DNA of 64,000 bases. Origin: Crambe crambe (taxonomy: Eukaryota > Porifera > Demospongiae > Poecilosclerida > Crambeidae). Position numbers and translations under genes: made by a program. This document shows, in pieces, positions 12,201-22,699 of the stretch; the first letter of the stretch is position 1; every line of letters starts with the position of its first letter. The stretch lies in NCBI GenBank assembly GCA_963924555.1, contig OZ004591.1, forward strand, positions 2,852,001 through 2,916,000, in the 5' to 3' direction. Under the pieces are notes generated by a model. That model worked only from the letters and a program-made list of their open reading frames with translations. It was not told where the DNA came from and did not search any database.

Positions 12201-15200
12201 TCACGCCCACTGCAAACTTTATTCTTACCACTTACCAGGTACTTTGGGTCTTTGGAGGACATGAATAGGTAGTTCAGGAAAACAGACATATGAGCTGCAT
12301 GTATGCATTCATGCGTACACAGAGAGAGTCATTTTCTCCACGAAAACAAAGTTTATTACTCTTTAAGAAATGAATAAGAGCCAGAGGAGAACCCAACCAC
12401 AAGTACAATGTACCCCAAGGGTTTCACTTAAATCAATCCACTCCACCTAGAAGCACTTTGCTAGAGATTCAACTATTGGCAACAAGAGGATGAAGACATG
12501 TCTCAATGGGACACATCCCTCTTCCTTCCTTTTGAAGGTGGTAAATTCTTTTGGCCCACTCCACAGATGAAGAAAGTGGAACAAATCCACCATGGGCTAC
12601 CTCACTCTTTACTGCCCTCAAATTAGCAGCCAGATACAATAGGTTTTCATGATATTTCAGGCATACGTATGTAAGTATGTACTTACCAGGATTGCCCTTC
12701 AGGTCTTGTAGGGAAGAGAATGGACCTGCTTCAGAGGCCTACACATTTAATGTAGACTTAAAATGTACGATCTTGACTGTCACATACTTTCAATATGCAT
12801 AGTATTCAATACAGACCACTTAAGGAATGTGTCCTGCTCAGTTTTTCTTTAATTATAGAAAAATATTAAGTGCCCTTCTTATTCGTATTAAGTGTCAAAC
12901 ATCAAGTGTCCTCCTTATTCAAATGTCCTTCTTATTCAAACATCAAGTGTCCTTATTCAAACATCAAGTGTCCCTCTTATTTAAACATCAAGTGTCCTTC
13001 TTATTTATAGAACAATCCTTTGTTTATTAAGTGTCCTTCTAATGACCTGTTGTTAAGTTTGCTTTATTCATACACCTCAATTGGTCCCTAACTTAACAGA
13101 TACCCATCATGACACCATTACATTTTAAAATAGGGATGGGAATATGTCATACGATATTAGTTAGGATAACCCAGCGAGCCAATGATCTACTTGGTAAACT
13201 AATGGAGTACCAATAATGGTTATAAGACTTACTCCAACCACTTCAGTTGAAAGCTCTTCATCTGACAGGTCATCACTAGAAACATCAGTCTAGAACACAA
13301 TGAATAAGAGCAAAGTAAAGTCCAAAAGTAAACTTGTCCTCTTCCAGTGGTGGTTGCTAATTGGCAGCCAGTGAACACATGGTCAATAGTGCCAAGCTGT
13401 TACCAACAGGTGATAATAATAATAATCTTCTGGTCAGGCATATAACTGGTTGAGAAGGTTGAGATTAGGTTGGGCTATAGCTAAGACAAGTCAACAAGTT
13501 AAGACAACAAGTGGTTGAGATTAGGGATTAGGTCAGGCTCACTGTTAAGATTAGGTCAGACAACTAGCTAAGATAAACTACTAAGCTTTAGTTGATAAAC
13601 TGGTAGGGCTGGCTAAGCTTTAGATATTAACATGTTAGCTAGCAGATTAAATGACTATTTTCACTGTAGAGTCCATCTTCACAGTCTTCTCACTTTACTA
13701 CATAAGTATCACACACATCCATTTCTCCTTAAGTATCAGTGCACTATATACACATCTCTATGCACTATGCCATCGCATGCCCATGTGCTGATAATGAGCA
13801 TTGCTATTCTGTTATTCTTTCACGTCCTTCAAAAACATTATAATTAAAGTGAAGACTATTTACAATGGAGTGAAGACCACATTGGTGAAAAGTGAGGCAA
13901 GAATGATGAATACATAACTGAATACACACTGATGTTTATACAAACTCAGATAGGCAAATCCCAATCCTGGTAAAGGATCACCAATAATTTTTTTTTTTAA
14001 CTAATTGATAAAGGAAACCCCAAATGCAACTGAAAGGTGATGCTGGGAGTTGAAGGTTGATTTCTGAGGATCCTTAACCTCAACGATGACTTGTGACCAC
14101 TGGGAGCTGATGGCGAGGGACCCATAATGACTGAAAAGTAATGCTGAGAGCTAGCTGAAGATTGACTTATGACGGAACGGTGATGCTAAGCTGATTCTTA
14201 AAAGAACCCCAACCTCAAATATGACTGGTGACTAAAGTGATCTGGGAGGGAACCCCAATATCTAATGACTAATGACTGAAAGGTGATGCTGATTGAGAGT
14301 TAAGGTTCATTTGTGTGGAGGACCCTTAAAAATGAACAAGTACATTGACTGAAAGATGATGCTGAGAGTAGTTGTGAGGGCCTGAAAGCTGAAGGCTTAT
14401 TTGTTAGGGAAGTCCCTAAACTCCGACTGTTTGGAGCTGAAAGCTGATTTGTGTGGGGGACCCCATGACTGCTGAGAGTTAAATTTATGAGGGAACCCCA
14501 ATCTCTAATGACTGATGACTGAAAGTTAGGTTCACTTGTGAGGTGGACCCTTAACCTTTAATGAATGCTACATGACTGAAAGATGATGCTGAGAATTGAA
14601 GTGACTGCTGAATAAGGAAGAAGTGGATTCCTAAATTCATGACAGTTTGGAGCTGAAGGCTGATTTGTAAGGGATCCCAATCTCTAATGACTGATGATTG
14701 CATGGAAGATGATAGGGAACCCCAATCTCTAATGATTGGTGACTGAAAGATGCTGAAGGTGGAAGAAACCAGGCAGGGGAGAAATGACTTCCCCCATATG
14801 AAAGAAAGAAAGAAAGAGATGATGAAGAGGTTTACCTTCTTGAATGGGAACTTGAAGGGTTTGCTTGGAGAGATGGTGCCATTGCTAAAGGTCTAACATT
14901 AAAATAAGATTTGGGAAAGAAATAAATCCATTAGCTCATATGTAATTTTCTACAGGAATACCGTATAGCACTTAATTTTCGAGGGACTTATATCTCGCAA
15001 ATATGCTCAAATTTTCATTTCGCATAATCTAATTTCATGAACAAACGCCAGCAATAAAGCCACACCTATTAATCAGCATAATTTCTTTGCACTCCAGGCC
15101 CAGCCTCTTCCCCTGCCATATATGACTCGACATACGTCTAGACTAACTAGCTGGCCACACCTTACCTCATTCTGCAGATCTTTTTTTTTTTCTTTTCACA

Positions 15201-16167
15201 AATGTAACCTCCTTTCGCGATATAAATCCCTCAAAAATTAAGTGCTATATGGTACATATTATTATGCATACAAACAGAACCTTTACAGTAAATAAAACAT
15301 AGCCTAAGGGTGTGTCATGTCTATTAATTAATTATCAGTATCCATGGTTGCGGGTTGTGTATAAATTAATACTTACATATGCTTTGCTGAGCTTTGGACT
15401 TCCCTCCCCACCAGTACCACCACCCTGTGGAAATTAAACCAGGATCTTGTAATAATCATATAAAGGAGTTGGCAATAAGTCCAATAGAATGCTGATTAAC
15501 CACAAATACCCTTTGATGTGTGAAACCACCTTATAACAAGTCTTTATGGTGGAGTGTTTATGTCATATGACTTGAGTCTTTATGGGTGGAGTGAGTCTGG
15601 TTTATGTCACATGACTTATAATCCTAGCTATAAGGTGGAGTGTTTGTGTCACATGACTTACAAGTCTGTAGGATGGCTTCGTGGGTGGAGAGGTCTTCTG
15701 ATTGAGACTAGCTTCTCCATTCACTCCTAGAAGCTTTAGTTTTCTCTCATCTGCTGAAGGACGCAGCAGCTTGCCTGAAGGGATAATCCAATGCATCTAC
15801 TTCACATGCTCTTGCAATAGGAACATAAAGTTAAATCTTGGTAAAGAAATCACCCCACACAATAGGATAAAGGGTCTAAGCTTTAAAATAGCTAGTATGC
15901 TTATGGCTGAAACAGTGTCACTGTATATGCACTTTAATACTAGGCCTATAGTACTGCTTACAGCATTGGCAACCATGTTTTCTATTTATCACTAGTACTG
16001 AGGTCTGATGGCCTGAATACTGGATGCAGTGCTATGTTATGTAGTACTGACCAGGTGTGAGGGCCTGGATACTGGCTGCAGTGGTCTGCATATGAGTGTC
16101 TATTGCTGAAGATTTTGATGCTATTTCAACCTCCAGGATTCTGATGATACTCTCACAGTCACAAAGC

Positions 16168-16260
<93 letters not shown>

Positions 16261-19200
16261 GGTAGATAATACTGCAATCAAAATTTCTTCATAAATTAAA
16301 CTCTTTCCACCACCAATGCATTCAAAACACATGTAAACTTCTCCCTGTAAACTCCTCCCTGTAAACTCCATATGGATAGACAGACAGACAAACAGATGGA
16401 CAGACAGACAGATGAACAGACAGACAGACAGAGGTACGTTATACAGAGTCAAGCTGACAAAAGATCAACTTGCCAATCCACATGAAGAGGAGACATTTTG
16501 ATGATCCATGCCAAACACTCAAAGTGTTGGAATAAGTTAATTATGCATACAAAACTCAACCACATGGGGATTTTTCATAACACAATCTTGCCAAGGTGAG
16601 TCATCCATGCCTTACACATTAAACATTTAAAAAGAGAGAGAGAGAAGGGCTCCTACATGCATGTGATAGAGGCCTCCTACATACATTGCATGCAGGTAGA
16701 GATCAAATCAGGGTTCCTACATGCATGTGATAGAGGGCTTCTATATGCATGCAGGTAGAGATCAAATCAGGGCTCCCACATGCAGATCAAATCAGGGCTC
16801 CTACATACATGCATGCAGGTAGAGATCAAATCAGGGCTCCTACATACATGCATGCAGGTAGAGATCAAATCAGGGCTCCTACATACATGCATGCAGGTAG
16901 AGATCAAATCAGGGCTCCTATAAGCATGTAGGTAGAGTTCAGTGTAGACAATAATACTAGTACACTAACAGTGCTACTATTCGTTATTAATAGAAGCAGT
17001 TTAGCTTTCTACACTCCAGGACATCCTAAACTCTAAACTCAGGTGTCCTTAAATAGCTACCTTGAAAAGTCCCTTTAGGATGTTGGAACCCACACAAATG
17101 TACTTACTTTAGAGGACCCATGAGAGAGAGAGAGAGAGAGATCAACATGGCTCATGAAAATAAACAAAAGGCTCATCTTCCTCATCGAATATCATGTTGA
17201 CAGGTTATCCCATTACTAATAGAACTCAATTAACATTACACAAACTGTATTTATAAACATACTTTCTCACTATACAAGCACCTGCTTGTATTATAAAATG
17301 GTGTCAAACCTTCCTAACAGCATGTAGAGAGCACTTAACTCAATAGCCTCAACAAAGACTATGGTAATTCTTCATGCAGCACAAACAGAACCTCCACAAA
17401 ACTTGATGCTAACAGCTTTGATAATGAGATTTCAATCCACTTTGCAACACAATTTAGAGCACAATTTGTGAAAATTATTAAGTTTAGGCAGTGCAATAAC
17501 TTCATGAACAGTCAGTACAAAAATTTTGAGGGGTGCCCACCCATGCTTATGAAAGGCTTATGACCAACCATAACATGGAGAGGTTTTTATCAATACTTAC
17601 CTGTCTTGCGTGATGCTGGATTCTGCTGACTCAAAGTGGACTAAAAAAACAGCAAGGAACTACACACGTTATTGATTCAGAACTTATAAACACCACACGT
17701 AATCCTCATAGCTACCTATGTACACTGAGTTACACAATAGTATGAGAGTCTATCAAGCAAGAAGTGCACACATGAGGCATTCTTAATCTGCAAGAACACT
17801 CATTATACACATGTAGTCAATGTACATAGACACTAAGCTGTCACTACTAGCACTAAACTTCCTCTGACAAGTTCGCGTACAGTTCAAATATAATCCCCTG
17901 CTAGCCTACAAAGTGAGATTCACTGCACATACATACGTACACACACACATATGTACAGGTAGTTGTGTATTGAACACACATTGAAAACATTATTGCAAGC
18001 TTTGTCTCAAAGTGATTATAAAACTGAAAATGTAATGTGTGAGTGCACAAATGCTTGAATAAACTGACAGTGTGTATGAAACAAGAAATGTCCTCTAGGA
18101 ATAATGTTAATGTGTACAAATCAAATAACACCTACCACAATATTCTGGAACCAAATTTGAATTTGATTCCAATTCCATTTCGAAATTAAAATAACAAGCT
18201 TCATTGAAACCAATTAATACCTCTAAGCTGGTTTACAGAGTAGGGAAGGCTTAATATCTACACATTTGTGTCCAGTTTTCACCTTGCTAACTTTTATAAC
18301 TTCCTACTTTAAGACAGCAGAAAGCAAGGGCTATTATCTGACTGTTAGTACCATTGGAATTTTTTACTGTTCAGTACTCACCTTCCACTTTAATATCTAC
18401 TGCAGGCGCATAGGCCTAAAGCCTAACAGTGGCCTGGTAAATAAGATGGGGGATGGGCAAGGGAAAAAATATCAACAACAAGTGTGATGATATGACATAG
18501 TCATACCAACAGCAATACTATGCACTCAATAAGCACACAGTCAAACACTTTCGCAGCACTATAGGTCAACATACACCATACACACAAGAGATACAGTCTG
18601 TCATATAAATAAACAAAAACAACAACAACAACAACAATAATAACAATAATAACAATAACATAAGTATAGCAAAATCATCAATATCACCTTTTTTTTTTGT
18701 GGGGAAAATTTTCAAAACCTCCCCCACTCATATCCACACTTGCATACCACAAAAAATTTTGCCCCCACAAAAACATGATCATATCCCACACGTGCATACA
18801 CACCTCTTTTTCCAGTTTTTCTGTCCTTTGTTTGCTGTAGTCAACAGAGAGGGATTCATAGTTCTTTCTCTGTTTGTGCAGCATTGTCCTCAAACTCTGG
18901 AGGGTTAACTCCTGCATCTGGCGAGGAGGTGAGATCTGTCGGAAGGGGGAAAGCACAATGTATTGGTATAACAAAACCCTTCAATGCATTGAACCCCTCA
19001 ATGTTTTGTATTAGTGGACCCCTCTAGTGAAACCCCTCAATGTTTTTGCATTAGTGGAACGTACCCCACAATGTATTGTAGTGGATCACATTATTAAGCA
19101 TGCATGTTCCTACACATTGCATCCTACAATCACACAGAATTGTTCCTAGTCTAGAGATAGTTGTGGTCATAGTCTAGAGAGATATTTTTGCATGTAGATG

Positions 19201-19619
19201 ATTTAGGTACGTACCTCGGGATTGGAGTTCTCACTCGGCAGACCTGCATACACAAATTGACATTATAGTTTGTCAACATTACCAATATCAGAATCAGGGT
19301 GTCCATGTATGTGTGCTTGTGCGTCCATGCATGTGCATGCATGTGAGCATGTGTAATATTTGGGGAGAAGAAAACCATCACAGAATAGGATAATTTCTCT
19401 GCTATGTAACACAAGTGGTACAATTACATTAGGTAATGGTCATCAAAGCAACAGACACATGACAGTACATCACCGGTGCGGTGCATCAGGACTTACCAGT
19501 TCTGTGACTTCCATTGGAGCTGAGTTTGCTGATGACGGTGAGTGTGACATGGGAGGAGTCTTTGATCATGTCCACCACTTCCTGGTGCTTGTGTCCAACC
19601 ACACTCACTCCATTCACCT

Positions 19620-19681
<62 letters not shown>

Positions 19682-20741
19682 CACATAGAGAGAATGAAAT
19701 CTATCTTTATTCTCCATACATCAATATATAAGAATTCTCGGTTACCGACAATTTCATATCCCCTGCCTCTTCCCTTGACTTTTCATCCCCATGAAGCTCT
19801 TTCCTTTAGTGCCCTCCAACATACTCCCATGCATCTAACTCCCTGACTGACCTTAACGATTCTATCCTTTGGCTGAATGCCTGCCTTTTGAGCTGAACTG
19901 CTGTTGAAGACCTTGTCAACAAAGACGGGCATCTCTTGGGTCAAAGTGAACCCAAATCCATTGTCCTCACGCTTTACAATCACAGTACGCTCTTGCCACA
20001 GCCGACCTGCAAGGGTACATGAATATCTATAATATTTGTGCACTTTGTACCCTAGAATTTCTGAATAATGGACACTCTGGATAAAGGATGACCTCTAAAT
20101 ATAAAGGACACTTGTTGAGGACCAATCAGGCATCTTAAGGCATAGCAGGCCACTATGTCTTAAGCCCTGTGCCTTATGTCTTGCCACTATGCCTTCAGTT
20201 CTTCCCCCCTATGCCTTCAGTTCTTCCCCCTGGCGAGAACCCTGATAGTGATAATGCATTTACTGTATTCCAATTAACTTCACAGCTCAATCATGTTGGT
20301 GTGACCCCCGAATGAGATGCTCCATTGCTATAAAAGGAATCCACGATCCAGTCAAAATGAAGGAACAAAGTAGATAACAAACTCATCAAAGGAAAATGAC
20401 TAATGGAACAACAGAGTTACTCATCCCCAGGCTGCCAGATCTTTACTGCCATCCTTTTTTGGCCACCCAAGAACAATACATAAGTACTTACACAGCTCAA
20501 TGACTAAAAATTAGATACATAGGTTCCCACTGAAAGATAACAAGTCTAGATGTTATCTCAAGACCAAAATGTGACCTGTCTGTAGAAGGAACCCTTAATT
20601 TATTACCACTGTTATAAGAACAGTAAATTTGCTATCAATATTTACAGATTTCTAATCTCTCAAATCCACCACACGTAATGTCTGATAATACGCACCTTTC
20701 TTTTCCATCAAACGAGAGTTGATGCTATTTCTGGAGGTCAT
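1061..20741 (-). CDS. ARHGEF11/12-like: PDZ-RGSL-C1-DH-PH Rho guanine nucleotide exchange factor (39 exons)
   Basis: This gene encodes a RhoGEF that should couple G12/13 G proteins to RhoA: the RGS-like domain binds the G alpha subunit and the DH-PH pair exchanges nucleotide on Rho at the plasma membrane. Exons in transcript order: 20741-20696, 20006-19852, 19617-19497, 19243-19215, 18935-18804, 16166-16052, 15774-15662, 15424-15377, 14892-14836, 13289-13233, 12738-12687, 12294-12236, 11809-11662, 11235-11175, 10886-10789, 10726-10615, 9960-9810, 9544-9304, 9110-9025, 8736-8699, 8510-8364, 7944-7920, 7860-7817, 7747-7688, 7498-7414, 7275-7108, 6884-6699, 6261-6136, 5837-5699, 5639-5587, 5115-4987, 4924-4843, 4754-4581, 4137-4044, 3410-3268, 3131-2958, 2824-2643, 2328-2026, 1666-1061. 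All phases agree, giving about 1612 residues, close to the 1522-1544 of human ARHGEF11/12. The one weak junction is the 2643 donor. Confidence 0.9.
2379..2400 (+). repeat. 22-nt terminal-type hairpin, solo copy
   Basis: Stem AGAGAGTAC / GTACTCTCT with loop TATT, preceded by CATCCCTACTT and followed by GAT. Same motif as the end of the 1-kb elements at 24312 and 44602; here no full element is attached. Confidence 0.7.
2462..2600 (+). repeat. Short direct duplication in RhoGEF intron
   Basis: Two copies of a ~47-bp unit (AAGAGAAGACAATGCA followed by GAGAAGATAACATCTTTAT, with small differences) lie at about 2470 and 2550. Confidence 0.6.
3268..4924 (-). CDS. RhoGEF PH domain (exons 32-35)
   Basis: Exons 4924-4843, 4754-4581, 4137-4044 and 3410-3268 read NRMLIHEGPLTWRIQHRKVV, then ELHALLLTDVLVLLEKHED, then RTFLLVNNSNLMKLAQMYEF, and finish with the C-terminal helix EKKWESSIERAM. 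The bulky start (IHEGPLTWR), the strand turn LLTDVLVLL and the conserved Trp in the last helix are PH hallmarks. In this family the PH assists DH catalysis and binds active RhoA. The 3' part of the last exon is Ser/Pro-rich linker. Confidence 0.9.
3880..3921 (+). repeat. Homopolymer T/G tract
   Basis: A run of T interrupted by C is followed immediately by 21 consecutive G (3901-3921). On the coding (minus) strand it is C21 then an A-rich run, inside a RhoGEF intron. A G-rich run like this can form G-quadruplexes. Length may be unreliable in sequencing. Confidence 0.8.
4987..7275 (-). CDS. RhoGEF DH catalytic domain (exons 26-31)
   Basis: Exons 7275-7108, 6884-6699, 6261-6136, 5837-5699, 5639-5587 and 5115-4987 code the Dbl-homology domain, about residues 761-1027. 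It starts RQENIRELVHTERKHLHKL (helix CR1). The middle reads QVEQLFPSLEELILFH and NQAKAEKLVKEWKRKNERF. The CR3 core is SQRLTLTDLMPIAWTRLTRC, and the domain ends ILKYVNKQVKRAANRQKL. DH domains open the nucleotide site of Rho GTPases; the family acts on RhoA. Substrate is inferred from family, not seen. Confidence 0.92.
5279..5454. mobile_element. Tc1/mariner-type MITE, 176 bp
   Basis: Terminal inverted repeats CAGTGGAACCCCTAAATG (left) and, read inversely on the right, CAGTAGAACCTCTAAATG. The element is flanked on both sides by TA, the target duplication of Tc1/mariner elements. Inside, the phrase CTCTCTAATCAGGACAC occurs twice in direct orientation. It has no coding capacity and sits in the RhoGEF intron between exons 30 and 31. 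Confidence 0.85.
6585..6672 (+). repeat. 14-bp tandem repeat
   Basis: About six copies of ACACTGTTAGAGCT in the intron just downstream (coding sense) of DH exon 27. Confidence 0.85.
7414..9110 (-). CDS. RhoGEF C1-DH linker, including a 25-nt microexon (exons 19-25)
   Basis: Exons 9110-9025, 8736-8699, 8510-8364, 7944-7920, 7860-7817, 7747-7688 and 7498-7414 code an acidic, Ser-rich linker: SNAEDEEEGL, DESVSSEPDPQSLQRRRNRA, SWAGGELSSSEEAQL and LADEDLK. The 25-nt microexon (DLTRTQS) is needed: without it the following two exons read in a frame lacking the acidic linker style. In the 8510 exon I chose the TTTAG acceptor because the upstream GTTACAG acceptor leads to a stop in the required phase. 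Confidence 0.75.
7972..8050 (+). repeat. 20-bp tandem repeat
   Basis: About four copies of ACAACCAAATACAGAGTAAA beside the microexon at 7920-7944. Confidence 0.8.
8158..8318 (+). repeat. (ATGT)n microsatellite
   Basis: About 160 bp of TATG/GTAT tetranucleotide repeat with a few GTGTGT interruptions, intronic in the RhoGEF. Confidence 0.95.
9206..9271 (+). repeat. (CT)n microsatellite
   Basis: About 66 bp of CT dinucleotides in the intron following the C1 exon. Confidence 0.95.
9304..9544 (-). CDS. RhoGEF C1 zinc-finger domain (exon 18)
   Basis: The exon reads GHAFQLISYKTVTNC followed by CGRPLWGVIYHGYQC and ends IHEVADC. All eight zinc ligands fit the C1 pattern H-x12-C-x2-C-x13-C-x2-C-x4-H-x2-C-x7-C. 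C1 domains bind diacylglycerol or membranes, or act as protein-contact modules. The exon starts after CATAG at 9545, and exits in phase 1 at a weak GTACTA donor, which is required by the next exon. Drosophila RhoGEF2 has a C1 at this place; human ARHGEF11/12 do not. Confidence 0.9.
9576..9640 (+). repeat. (ATGT)n microsatellite
   Basis: About 64 bp of TATG repeat directly upstream (coding sense) of the C1 exon acceptor. Confidence 0.95.
9641..9772 (+). repeat. Dispersed repeat, copy 1 (see 31597)
   Basis: About 130 bp beginning near AGGGCTCACAATAACAGGAC and containing TTTTCTGGTCGATTTCT and ATGTCCGGACAATAATAG. A clearly related copy lies at about 31597-31740. Non-coding; probably a fragment of an unidentified transposon. 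Confidence 0.7.
9810..12294 (-). CDS. RhoGEF RGS-like (RGSL/RH) domain (exons 12-17)
   Basis: Exons 12294-12236, 11809-11662, 11235-11175, 10886-10789, 10726-10615 and 9960-9810 read AHMSVFLNYLFMSSKDPKYL, LFYLVASSYQ, IYWTFFIDQAPLGLEVDNSL, then helices ending ACMATFLLDVLTQENK. This matches the RGSL domain of ARHGEF1/11/12, which binds activated G alpha 12/13 and in ARHGEF1 accelerates GTP hydrolysis. It spans about residues 309-518. A tandem repeat of about 23 bp fills most of the region just upstream of 10615 (intron after exon 16). Confidence 0.88.
10303..10605 (+). repeat. ~23-bp minisatellite
   Basis: About a dozen copies of ACATACATGGTTATCACATT (with three more bases per unit) fill the RhoGEF intron next to exon 16; some units have deletions or TTATTATT variants. 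Confidence 0.9.
11143..11174 (+). repeat. (ACAT)n microsatellite
   Basis: Eight ACAT units directly against the donor of RhoGEF exon 14, which ends at 11175. Confidence 0.9.
11327..11403 (+). repeat. Direct duplication of ~28 bp
   Basis: Two copies of GTGTCCTGGAAACTAACA followed by GGACAGG, about 43 bp apart, in the intron between RGSL exons 13 and 14. Confidence 0.8.
12687..16166 (-). CDS. RhoGEF linker between coiled coil and RGSL (exons 6-11)
   Basis: Six exons (16166-16052, 15774-15662, 15424-15377, 14892-14836, 13289-13233, 12738-12687) code a poorly conserved linker rich in Ser, Gly, Lys and acids. Examples are GGGTGGEGSPKLSKAY, TFSNGTISPSKPFKF and TDVSSDDLSDEEL. Confidence comes from consistent phases and clean GT-AG signals, not from similarity. 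The first acceptor directly follows an 87-bp (CT)n tract on the coding strand. The last exon (ASEAGPFSSLQDLKGNPG) leads into the RGSL domain. Confidence 0.75.
12890..13045 (+). repeat. ~24-bp minisatellite
   Basis: Six to seven imperfect copies of CAAACATCAAGTGTCC plus a variable TTCTTATT spacer, intronic. Confidence 0.8.
13960..14765 (+). repeat. Degenerate ~100-bp tandem array
   Basis: Phrases AACCCCAATCTCTAATGACT, GACTGAAAGGTGATGCTG and GCTGATTTGTGAGGGA recur in the same order seven or eight times with heavy divergence, filling most of the RhoGEF intron between exons 9 and 10. Confidence 0.75.
14961..15252. mobile_element. Tc1/mariner-type MITE, 292 bp
   Basis: Terminal inverted repeats CCGTATAGCACTTAATTTTC (left) and, inverted on the right, CCATATAGCACTTAATTTTT; both continue with GAGGGA and a TATATCG-like stretch. 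TA flanks each end (14959-14960, 15253-15254). No coding capacity; lies in an intron of the RhoGEF. Confidence 0.9.
16171..16257 (+). repeat. (AG)n microsatellite abutting a splice acceptor
   Basis: About 87 bp of AG on the plus strand, i.e. (CT)n on the coding strand, ending in TAG directly at the start of RhoGEF exon 6 (16166). It takes the place of the polypyrimidine tract. Confidence 0.92.
16376..16434 (+). repeat. GACA-rich simple repeat
   Basis: Imperfect GACAGACA/GATGGACA repeat, intronic. Confidence 0.8.
16640..16935 (+). repeat. ~38-bp minisatellite
   Basis: Five to six copies of GCAGGTAGAGATCAAATCAG followed by GGCTCCTACATACATGCAT. It is open in one plus frame only because the unit is nearly stop-free; it is not a gene. 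Confidence 0.9.
18804..19243 (-). CDS. RhoGEF post-PDZ linker and coiled coil (exons 4-5)
   Basis: Exon 4 (19243-19215) is only 29 nt and codes LPSENSNPE. Exon 5 (18935-18804) codes ISPPRQMQELTLQSLRTM then a charged helical stretch ending RTEKLEKE, predicted coiled coil. Phases 1-0-0 agree with neighbours. The next exon (16166) continues the helix with LCDCESIIRILEVEIASK. Confidence 0.8.
19497..20006 (-). CDS. RhoGEF PDZ domain (exons 2-3)
   Basis: Exon 2 (20006-19852) holds the carboxylate-binding loop GFGFTL, then VFNSSSAQKAGIQPKDRIVK. Exon 3 (19617-19497) continues VNGVSVVGHKHQEVVDMI and ends HVTLTVIS. Together this is a complete PDZ domain at about residues 20-107. In the family this domain binds C-terminal tails of receptors such as plexin-B and LPA receptors and places the GEF at the membrane. 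The exon 3 acceptor lies against a (TG)n tract on the coding strand. Confidence 0.93.
19621..19681 (+). repeat. (CA)n microsatellite abutting a splice acceptor
   Basis: About 60 bp of CA, which is (TG)n on the coding strand, ending GCGCAG directly at PDZ exon 3 (19617). Confidence 0.93.
20696..20741 (-). CDS. RhoGEF exon 1 with start codon
   Basis: The ATG at 20741-20739 begins MTSRNSINSRLMEKK and ends in phase 1 at a GTGCGT donor. This joins exactly to GTCGGCTG in the PDZ exon to give GRLWQERTVIV. An in-frame TAA lies upstream at roughly 20830 with no earlier ATG in between, which supports this start if the 5' UTR is contiguous. A second Met at codon 12 is possible; the context of the first (CTCTTC before ATG) is weak. 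Confidence 0.75.
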
Positions 20742-21610
20742 GAAGAGAGATGGTGTATGTGTATCCCACCAATTCAACCTTCCACAGCACACATCAGAGA
20801 GAGGACAAGAAAAGATCAGTCGGTAACGTTAAGTGTGTCTCCTATCATCATAAAGAGATAACACAAACAAATGTAATTGATATGTCATTATAGGAATGAA
20901 AGAAATACTGTCAGGTGGATAATATCTGATGCTGTACATACATAATATTAAGAGACTCTACTCCATACATCACTTATAAAACGATAGGAGCAAAGGAAGA
21001 ACTAATGACTATTTCCACCAGATGAGAAGGATTAGTTAAATCAATAATGGTGTCTTTAGCTCAAGATAATATAAACTAACTAACTTGGAAGGATTCTAGC
21101 TAGGATAATCCTTTATTAAGGGAAGGAAATCTGACACCATTCCTGCATTATTCAAGCAGGAATTGATAGCTATGGTGGAACCAAAGGGCCATGGAAGAGG
21201 AGACTTTGTTGGATCATATTATGTACACACAGTGTGATAATACTACTGTGATGGAGCACCTGACACCTTCACATGTGCACACACAGAGTAATAGGACCCT
21301 CTGTAATAGGACCACTCTGAAGGTTGCTAAGCAGACACACATACATATCAATCCATCTGTTAAAAAAACTGATAAACAGCAGAGAAAGAAGAGTTGGAAA
21401 CAAGCTTAAGAAAGAAGTAGTGAAGTGCTGGGAGCAAGAAGAGTTGGAAGCAAGCTTAAGAAAGAAGAGGTAGTGAAGAGTAAATAAGAGGTGATAAGGA
21501 AGAGGAAAATCCATCACAAAAGAGAAAATTATAGCGTCTATGTGGAGATGGGGGCATTTTACTTTCACACGATCCTTACACCTATACATGAGGTTACTCA
21601 CTTAAAGACT

Positions 21611-21613
21611 ATA

Positions 21614-21659
<46 letters not shown>
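21611..21659 (+). repeat. (ATT)n microsatellite
   Basis: About 48 bp of ATT/TTA. Confidence 0.95.
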
Positions 21660-21845
21660 GGTATAGGAACCAGAAAAGTCCACAAAAAAGGCATACATAA
21701 ATTTTCCGCATCACACAAAAGGTCCTTATTGAGTTAGTACTGAGCATGGCCAGAATGTGGTCAATCACAGTATTACACAGGATTCAATTCACTGTGTAGA
21801 ATGACATGCATGAACATGAAGAACTTAATTGGTCACTTACCACAT

Positions 21846-21898
21846 ATATGTACATGTAATATGTACATGTAATATGTACATGTAATATGTACATGTAC
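21846..21898 (+). repeat. 14-bp tandem repeat
   Basis: Four copies of ATATGTACATGTAA, itself nearly palindromic (TACATGTA). Confidence 0.85.
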
Positions 21899-22631
21899 AC
21901 TGCAATGGACTGTGGTTTACCCAAACTGCAATATTATTAGAGTCCAGGTACATAATAGGACTTCTGTACTTAGCTCTGACTCTCTCTGTTCATTCTAAAG
22001 CAAGAGCACCGTATGCATGATCAATCATGTGTCACTCTCAGGGCTAGAAGACACTCAATTTGATTGGTCTTGCCAGTATCCTATATCTGCAATTTGGTCA
22101 GCCATTGACCAGTCACCAACAGTTATTTCTAGCTCTACACTCTGCTCTTAGAATAGATAGTCAGTGCCTAAACGGAGACTGCTAGTTCTGGTTTTCCAAG
22201 GTTTATGACTGTTGCTAGGCTAAATTAAGCATGTGTGGTACTCTTGCCTTTACTATGTACTTCTTAGCATGCCCCATGGAGTGACCTAGAACAGCCACAC
22301 ATGCTCAGTAGTAAGTCATGTACTGAAAGAAAAAGTATAAGGTTCTCTCAATAATTTACTGAAGTCGCTATTGTCCATGCTCTCATAATATAAAGGAGGA
22401 AATGCATAGAATGTGATTTTTATTTTCTCCTGTGACACACCTAATACACTTTTAATGGCCCAAGATTCTTATGCCTGGTCCATAGTGTGATACATACCAC
22501 TTAGAATCAATCAGTGGTGAAGGGTTACTATAGCAATACTGAATTGCCTATAAGTAATCCACTAATGGTATTTCACTCAGAACCTGGCCAAGTTGCCTGA
22601 TTGGAGACCGTATTCAGAGAAACTTTCTGTT

Positions 22632-22633
<2 letters not shown>

Positions 22634-22697
<64 letters not shown>
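22634..22697 (+). repeat. (CA)n microsatellite
   Basis: About 62 bp of CA. Confidence 0.95.

Positions 22698-22699
<2 letters not shown>

Noticed and set aside
16749-16931. Repetitive 60-residue frame
   Set aside because: A stop-free minisatellite unit in an intron; no start context or composition of a gene.
17601-17640. Candidate 40-nt RhoGEF exon (STLSQQNPASRKT) with good splice sites
   Set aside because: Adding it puts exon 6 into a frame with an immediate stop, while exons 5 and 6 join in phase without it. It might be an alternative or poison exon.
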